Of a DNA stretch of 64,000 nt, positions 58,857-64,000 are shown piece after piece. The stretch is from Nocardia lijiangensis NBRC 108240. Its GTDB lineage: Bacteria; Actinomycetota; Actinomycetes; Mycobacteriales; Mycobacteriaceae. Under the pieces are notes generated by a model. The model was given only the letters and a program-made list of their open reading frames with translations. It searched no databases and was not told the origin of the DNA. Location: contig NZ_BDBP01000024.1 of NCBI RefSeq assembly GCF_001613045.1, positions 45,817 to 109,816 on the forward strand, in the 5' to 3' direction. Each line of letters begins with the position of its first letter. The first letter of the stretch is position 1. Made by a program: the position numbers and the translations under genes.

Positions 58857-60752
58857 ATGGTCGAGCCGCTGACCAGCGCCGCGGGCGCACCGCCGGACGC
58901 ACGCTTCGACATCGGGCCTGCACGCTATCCGAAACTGCATGCGGCCTCGACGATTCCGATCCCGATGTCGGACGGCGCGGTCCTCAGCGCCGACGTCCTG
59001 CGTCCCGGCGACCGATCCGGGCCGACCGCCGAACCGCTCCCGGCGCTGATCAACTTCACCGCCTACAACAAGATGTTCAACCGGCACGGCATGCGCACGA
59101 ATCGGGCGCTGCGCGCGCTGGCGCGACGCATCACACCATCGGACCGCAGCAGGATGACCGCACGGGACGTGCTGCGCACCCCCGCGGGCGGCGTCCTGGA
59201 ACCGTTCGCGATCAACCGCACTGCCGTCTCGCGCGGCTACGTGGGACTGATGGTGGACGTGCGCGGCACCGGAAGTTCCACCGGCACCTGGGATTTCTTC
59301 GGCGCTCGCGAACAGCGCGACTACCTCGAGGTGCTCGAGTGGGTACGCGAACAGCCCTGGTGCGACGGGCGCGTCGCGGTGACGGGGCTGTCCTACGGCG
59401 CGATCGCGGCGCTCATCACGGCGGGCCTGCGCCCGGAGGGACTCGCCGCGGTGTTCGCCATCGAGGCGGGGGAGAACCCCGTGCGCGAACTCGGCCTCAC
59501 CGGCGGGGTGCCCACGGCAGGCATGCTGGCGTGGATGCTGTTCGTGCACGGAGCCGGGGCTGTTCCGGCGCTGCCCGGTCTGGTGCGCCACGGGCTGCTG
59601 TGCCACTACCTGCGCGATCGCCTCACCGCGCAATCGGATTGGGTGCGCCGGGCGGTGAAGATCGCGCTCGACCGCGACCACCCCGACGGCTATCTCAATC
59701 CGGGGTGGGCGGCCCGGCTGGCTCACTTCGAGGAGATCGACGTGCCCACCTGGATCCACGGCGGCTGGCACGACGTCTACAACCGCTCGAACTTCCGTAT
59801 CTACGAGCGCATTCCGGCCGCGCCGGGGGCCAAGCAGGTCCTGGTGGACGATTCCTATCACCTCACGCCAGGCTCCGGCTTCGGCGATCCGGGCAACCCG
59901 CAGGCGCTCGACGAACTCCAGTGCGCCTTCTTCGACCGCTGGGTCAAGGGCATCGACAACGGCATCGACGGGTACGGACCGGTCACGGTGCGCAGGCAGG
60001 GCGACGGGCGGTGGGTCCAGCGCGCCGAGTTCCCCGACCCCGCGACGCGAGTACGCAGGCTCTACCTCACCGACGTCCCGAGCGGCACCGCGGAGCATGC
60101 CGCAGTCGACGGCGGATTGTCCGCCGCGCCAACGGATACCGAGCTGCGGCTGCCGGTGCCGACGGGCCGGGGCAGCGCGGCCTCGAACAACACCGCGGTG
60201 CTGACGATGGGTGTCGCGCTGCTGCTGGGTGATCGTTTCGGCAACGACGACCGGCGCAGCGAGGCGAACGCTCTCACCTTCACCAGCGCGCCGTTCACCA
60301 CCGACACCGTGCTCTCCGGTCCGATGAATCTGCACCTGCTCGCCGCGGCCGACGGCACCGACGCCTTCTGGTCGGTCACCGTGTGCGACGTGCGGCCCGA
60401 CGGCGCGTCGGCGCCGCTCACCCGCGGCGCACTGCTGTCCACGCTGCGCGCGGTCGATTCCGCCGACAGCTACTACGCCGAGGGCGAACTGCTGTTCGCG
60501 ATGCACCCCATGACCGCCGATTCCGCGCTGCCGGTGCAGCCGGGCAGGCCCTTCGAGATCGATATCGAGATCAATCCCACCGAGGCCCTGGTCCGCGCAG
60601 GGCACCGGCTGCGAATCTCGGTCAGCCGCACCAGTTCCCCCCGCCATCTGATTCCGCCGTGGAAGCAGCGGCAGATCGCAGGCCAGCGCATCCTGTTGCA
60701 CCCGGGCAGCCCGAGCTACCTGAGCTTCCGCGCGCTCGACGGCGACGACTGA
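58857..60752 (+). CDS. CocE/NonD-family hydrolase
   Basis: This 631-residue alpha/beta hydrolase starts at ATG 58857 behind GAGAGGGG. The nucleophile elbow is VTGLSYGAIAA; VDVRGTGSSTGTW is the CocE/X-prolyl dipeptidyl peptidase signature. PTWIHGGWHDVYNRS should hold the Asp, and DDSYHLTPGSG the His. The C-terminal half is the galactose-binding-like jelly roll (LYLTDVPSG... SRTSSPRHLI). These enzymes act on esters or amides. No signal peptide is seen. Its location after the SDR suggests a role in processing imported lipids or esters. Confidence 0.88.
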   Translation: MVEPLTSAAGAPPDARFDIGPARYPKLHAASTIPIPMSDGAVLSADVLRPGDRSGPTAEPLPALINFTAYNKMFNRHGMRTNRALRALARRITPSDRSRMTARDVLRTPAGGVLEPFAINRTAVSRGYVGLMVDVRGTGSSTGTWDFFGAREQRDYLEVLEWVREQPWCDGRVAVTGLSYGAIAALITAGLRPEGLAAVFAIEAGENPVRELGLTGGVPTAGMLAWMLFVHGAGAVPALPGLVRHGLLCHYLRDRLTAQSDWVRRAVKIALDRDHPDGYLNPGWAARLAHFEEIDVPTWIHGGWHDVYNRSNFRIYERIPAAPGAKQVLVDDSYHLTPGSGFGDPGNPQALDELQCAFFDRWVKGIDNGIDGYGPVTVRRQGDGRWVQRAEFPDPATRVRRLYLTDVPSGTAEHAAVDGGLSAAPTDTELRLPVPTGRGSAASNNTAVLTMGVALLLGDRFGNDDRRSEANALTFTSAPFTTDTVLSGPMNLHLLAAADGTDAFWSVTVCDVRPDGASAPLTRGALLSTLRAVDSADSYYAEGELLFAMHPMTADSALPVQPGRPFEIDIEINPTEALVRAGHRLRISVSRTSSPRHLIPPWKQRQIAGQRILLHPGSPSYLSFRALDGDD

Positions 60753-60877
60753 CGCGGCAGAGCGGCGAGCGTTGCTGTGCGGTCGCGAGACCGGGATGGC
60801 AAGGGGGAGCGCATCGCAGCGGCCTACCGTACTATCGCGTGCGGAGACACCGGCCGGGTAGATGAAGGGGGGACGGT

Positions 60878-62149
60878 GTGGGACCTCGCATTCCGGCGAC
60901 TGCGCGCGACGGAGCGGCATGGGTGCGCCGTTTCGCGCGCACGACACCGGGTGTGATCGGCGTACTCGCGCTGGTGACTGTGGCGCTGTGCTTGCTCGCA
61001 GGCTTCACCGGCGCGAACCAGTTGAGCGGGAAGATCGATCGGCGCGACGCCGCTCTCGCGGGCAGCGAGCCGCTGGCCTACGCGGCGCAGAACCTGTACG
61101 TCTCGCTCTCGGCGGCCGACGCGGCCGCGGCGGAGGCCTTCCTGACCGGCGGCATCGAGACACCACAGGTACGCGCCCGCTACCAGCAGGCCCTCGCCGA
61201 CGCGGCCGATGCGCTGGCTCAGGCCACCGCGGGCGCGTCCGACGAGCGGACCCGCCGCATCGTGGCGGCCATCAGCGCCGAATTGCCCGCGTACACCGGG
61301 CTGGTCGAGACCGCGCGGGCGAACAACCGGCAGGGCTTCCCGGTCGGCTCGGCCTATCTGCGCGAGGCGTCCGACGTCATGCAGAACTCGTTGCTGAAGA
61401 ACGCCGAGGAGCTCAGCGCTCTGCGTTTCGCGGCGGTGCACGAAGACCAGCGGGCGATCGGCGCGCTGCCGTTCACCACGATCATGGCACTGATGCTGGT
61501 GCTGATCGCCTGCGGCGCAGGTTCTTTCGTCTTGCTGCGCCGCACCAACCGGCGGGTCAATCCCGGGCTCGTCGCGGCGGCGGCCGCGACCGGTGTCGCG
61601 CTGCTGTGGACCGTGCTGGCGACCTCGGTGGCCGCCGCGGCATTGGAGACCGGCGCGGACGGTGCGGCCACGCGCTTCCAAACCCTCGCCGAGGCAAGGA
61701 TTCTGGCGCAGCAGGCGCGCACGGCGGAGACCTTGCAGCTGATCACCCGCGGCGACATCGCGGCGGGGGAGGAGACGTTCACCCGCCACACCGCGGCGCT
61801 GCGCGACCGCCTCTTGGACGTCACCGGCGCGGATTCGCCCGCCGCCCTGCGCTTCGAGGGCTGGACCTCGGGCCACCGCCGTCAGCTCGCGGCGTACCAG
61901 GCGGCCGACTATCGGGCGGCGGTCGACCAAGCCATCGGCACCGGGCCGGAGACCTCGGCGACCCGCTTCGCCCAGCTCGACGAAACCCTGCGCGCGGACG
62001 TGCAGCAGGTGCGCAGCGACCTGCGCGGCGGCGTGGACGCGGCGGGTGACGCACTGACCTGGAGTCCCTCGGTAGTGCTGCTGCTGATGCTGTTCGCGGC
62101 GGGCGCGGCGGTCGTCGGGCTGTGGCCGCGGCTGAAGGAGTTCCTGTGA
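60878..62149 (+). CDS. glnX: GlnX-like membrane protein (PknG-GlnH-GlnX signalling cluster)
   Basis: This 423-residue membrane protein starts at GTG 60878. It has a membrane segment at about 24-46, a large extracytoplasmic helical domain (about 50-195), two further segments near 199-225 and 230-258, a second helical domain, and a last segment near 398-418 ending in WPRLKEFL. This matches GlnX of mycobacteria (Rv0412c-type), which links amino-acid binding by GlnH to the kinase PknG. It overlaps the glnH start by four bases (GTGA). Confidence 0.88.
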   Translation: MGPRIPATARDGAAWVRRFARTTPGVIGVLALVTVALCLLAGFTGANQLSGKIDRRDAALAGSEPLAYAAQNLYVSLSAADAAAAEAFLTGGIETPQVRARYQQALADAADALAQATAGASDERTRRIVAAISAELPAYTGLVETARANNRQGFPVGSAYLREASDVMQNSLLKNAEELSALRFAAVHEDQRAIGALPFTTIMALMLVLIACGAGSFVLLRRTNRRVNPGLVAAAAATGVALLWTVLATSVAAAALETGADGAATRFQTLAEARILAQQARTAETLQLITRGDIAAGEETFTRHTAALRDRLLDVTGADSPAALRFEGWTSGHRRQLAAYQAADYRAAVDQAIGTGPETSATRFAQLDETLRADVQQVRSDLRGGVDAAGDALTWSPSVVLLLMLFAAGAAVVGLWPRLKEFL

Positions 62150-63117
62150 GAAGACGGCTGCTCGCGCTCGTCGTCGCCGTGATCGCGGTCGGTCCGCTGC
62201 TCGCGGCGTGCAGCACCGACACCTCCGTGCCCGCGCTGCCGCCCGCGCCCGCGGTGAATCCGGCGCCGCCCGAGTTCGCCGAGATCACCACGCCGGGGCA
62301 GGCCGAGGACGAATGCGACGCCGAGGCCAGCCTGCGTCCGGGGCCGCTGCCGCCGCCGGGCGCGATGCCCGCGGGATCACCGATGGCCGCGATCGTGGCC
62401 AACGGCCGGATCCGGGTCGGCGTTGACCAGAACACCTACCTGTTCGGCTTCCGCAACCCCACCACCAACGAGCTCGAGGGCTTCGACATCGACATCGCCA
62501 GGGAGATCGCGCGGGCGCTGTTCGGCGACCCGAACCGGATCGAACTGCGCTCGGTGACCGCCGAGGAGCGCATCTCCGCACTGCGCGAGAACAAGGTCGA
62601 CCTGATCGTGCGCACCTTCTCCGCGACCTGCGAGCGCCGCCGCGACGTCGACTTCTCGGCCGTCTACTACCGTGCGGCGCAGCGCATTCTGGTGCCAAAG
62701 AACTCCGGTATCCGGTCCAGCGCCGATCTCGGCGGCAAGCGGGTGTGCGTCACCAGGGGCACCACCTCGTCGGGGCCGCTGTTCGCGTTGCCCAAGCGGC
62801 TCACCGTGTTCGGCGTCGCCAACTGGACCGACTGCCTGGCCGCACTGCAACAGGGCCACGTCGACGCGATCAGCGCCGACGACCCGATTCTGTTCGGTCT
62901 GGTCGAGCAGGACCGGAATCTCGAAGTGGTCGGCGAACCCATCGGCACCGGCGCGTACGCGGTCGGAATGGCCAAGGACAAACCGGATCTGGTGCGTTTC
63001 GTCAACGCCGTGCTCGAACGCATGCGCGCGGACGGCACCTGGCAGCGCATCTACGCCGCCCGCCTCAGCGCGCTCGGTCCCTCGCCCGGCCCGCCGGAAA
63101 CCCGGTACACCGCGTGA
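62146..63117 (+). CDS. glnH: GlnH-like glutamate/aspartate-binding lipoprotein
   Basis: This 323-residue solute-binding protein starts at GTG 62146, overlapping glnX's stop. The lipobox is PLLAACS. The ligand domain of the PBPb/SBP type 3 family is clear: VGVDQNTYLFGFRNPTTNELEGFDIDIAREIARALFG, VDLIVRTFSATCERRRDVDFSAVYY, KRVCVTRGTTSSG and GTGAYAVGMAKDKPDLVRFVN. In mycobacteria GlnH binds aspartate or glutamate and signals through GlnX to PknG; there is no ABC permease here either, which favours a sensing role. Confidence 0.9.
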   Translation: MRRRLLALVVAVIAVGPLLAACSTDTSVPALPPAPAVNPAPPEFAEITTPGQAEDECDAEASLRPGPLPPPGAMPAGSPMAAIVANGRIRVGVDQNTYLFGFRNPTTNELEGFDIDIAREIARALFGDPNRIELRSVTAEERISALRENKVDLIVRTFSATCERRRDVDFSAVYYRAAQRILVPKNSGIRSSADLGGKRVCVTRGTTSSGPLFALPKRLTVFGVANWTDCLAALQQGHVDAISADDPILFGLVEQDRNLEVVGEPIGTGAYAVGMAKDKPDLVRFVNAVLERMRADGTWQRIYAARLSALGPSPGPPETRYTA

Positions 63118-64000
63118 GCCGGGCGATCATGCAGCCACTCACCCTCGCCGAGATCGATCGCGAATTGGCCGCCCGCACCGACCAATTCGACGCGATCACC
63201 GCCACGCTGCTGGAATTGGACCGGCATCCGGGCCTGACCCTGCTGCGCCGTTTCCCGCCCACCGGTCTCACCGAGCGCCGGTGGACACCGATCCGCGCCG
63301 AGCTCGACCTGATGTGGCAGGACTTCGCCCGTCTGAAGGCCATCCTGGATTCGGCGCGCACCGTGCGCGGCACGAAGTCCCGGCTGGACGCCGACGCGCG
63401 CGCCCAGCTCACCCAGCTGCTGTACGGGCGGCCGCACGAGGCCTCGCGCACACCGATTCCGCTGGGGCAGCGCTCGCTCACCGGGCCGGGCGAACACGTG
63501 CTGTACGTCGGCCTGTCCGACACGGTGGACCGCATGCGCGCGACCTTTCCCCGGATCGCCGCCTTCCTCGACGAGGTCGGCGCGGTGAACGATCGGGTGA
63601 TGTCCGGGCTCGCGCCGCTCCAGGGCCGGCTGGACCGCGCGGGCGTCGTCACCCCGGAACTGCGGGACATCGGCGAGGCGATCGCCGAGCTGTTGCGCCG
63701 ATCGGCCACCGATCCGCTGGCGTTGACACGGCCCGAGATCGACGCCCGCCTCGCCGACATCGGCGCGCGCCTGGGCCGCGCGGCGGACCTGCTCGCCGAA
63801 CTGACCTCGATCACCGCGCACTGGGATGCCGCGGTGGCGGCGACCCGCGATCGGCTGACCGTGCTCGCCGAGACGGAGATGCGGGCCGAACGCGCGCGGG
63901 CCGAAGCCGAGCGCAAGATTCGCACCGGCACGCTGCCCGTGCCCGGCGCGGCGCACAAGATGCTCGACGCCGAATTGGCCGCCCTCGCGGACACATCCGG
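63114..64000 (+). CDS. Coiled-coil protein of the glnX-glnH cluster (3' end outside window)
   Basis: An open frame runs from GTG 63114, which overlaps the glnH stop by four bases, to the window end (295 codons seen). It has no signal peptide or membrane segment. The sequence is helical throughout (EIDRELAARTDQFDAITATLLELDRHPG, FARLKAILDSARTVRGTKSRL, then ERARAEAERKIRTGTLPVPGAAHKMLDAELAAL near the edge) and probably forms a long coiled coil. In mycobacteria glnH is followed directly by pknG, so this extra gene sits between. Its place suggests it takes part in the PknG pathway. The 3' end is missing. Confidence 0.8.
   Translation, partial: MSRAIMQPLTLAEIDRELAARTDQFDAITATLLELDRHPGLTLLRRFPPTGLTERRWTPIRAELDLMWQDFARLKAILDSARTVRGTKSRLDADARAQLTQLLYGRPHEASRTPIPLGQRSLTGPGEHVLYVGLSDTVDRMRATFPRIAAFLDEVGAVNDRVMSGLAPLQGRLDRAGVVTPELRDIGEAIAELLRRSATDPLALTRPEIDARLADIGARLGRAADLLAELTSITAHWDAAVAATRDRLTVLAETEMRAERARAEAERKIRTGTLPVPGAAHKMLDAELAALADTS

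Noticed and set aside
1..64000. tRNA, rRNA and CRISPR arrays
   Set aside because: No T-arm-like GGTTCGAATCC consensus in a cloverleaf context, no rRNA segments and no regularly spaced repeats were noticed; a tRNAscan or CRISPR search was not possible.

Overview
The window looks like a chromosomal segment of a mycolic-acid actinomycete, most likely Nocardia or a close relative (inference). The DNA is very G+C rich with strong third-position G/C bias. GTG starts and 4-base ATGA/GTGA stop-start overlaps are common. The gene content also fits: a complete yrbE/mce operon, a glnX-glnH cluster of the kind that precedes pknG, a PatA-type acyltransferase paralogue, F420-type luciferase-like oxidoreductases, a single-chain long-chain acyl-CoA carboxylase and many TetR regulators. 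No rRNA, tRNA or CRISPR was seen.

Layout. 1-5.25 kb: the 5' part of a GAF/winged-helix regulator, then a 1,179-residue protein whose C-terminus resembles a stretch of Tc-toxin A subunits. 5.3-14.5 kb: a small lipoprotein, an alkaline-phosphatase-superfamily enzyme, an NTF2-like protein and a TetR gene divergent from an epimerase/reductase across a twin-palindrome operator; then an F420-type oxidoreductase, a methyltransferase, a short UvrA paralogue with a CRP/GlxR-like site, and a HAD phosphatase. 14.6-28.4 kb: a cupin/aminotransferase/small-protein operon, a secreted peptidase-like lipoprotein, a PaaK-like adenylating enzyme, an SGNH hydrolase, a PatA-like acyltransferase, a PadR-controlled redox operon, a CYTH-CHAD protein, and a beta-lactamase-family pseudogene. 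28.3-37.6 kb: an amino-acid permease, SsuD, an EthA-like Baeyer-Villiger monooxygenase, and a TetR gene divergent from the single-chain carboxylase, then a CPBP protease.

37.6-48.2 kb is accessory in character: short genes, lower G+C stretches and decayed insertion-sequence pieces (IS21 istB, ISL3, probably Tn3, and another transposase tail) around a MarR/VOC pair with twin operators, a secreted His-rich peptide, pentapeptide-repeat and NUDIX genes, a TioE-type regulator divergent from an erythromycin-esterase-like gene, and a small membrane-protein gene behind two TetR-type palindromes with no regulator beside it.

48.2-56.2 kb is a full yrbEA-yrbEB-mceA-F lipid importer operon on the minus strand. 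Two overlapping TetR genes diverge from it and are followed by an SDR and a CocE/NonD hydrolase, a likely lipid or steroid uptake and processing neighbourhood. 60.9-64 kb holds glnX, glnH and a coiled-coil gene cut by the window end; pknG probably lies just beyond.
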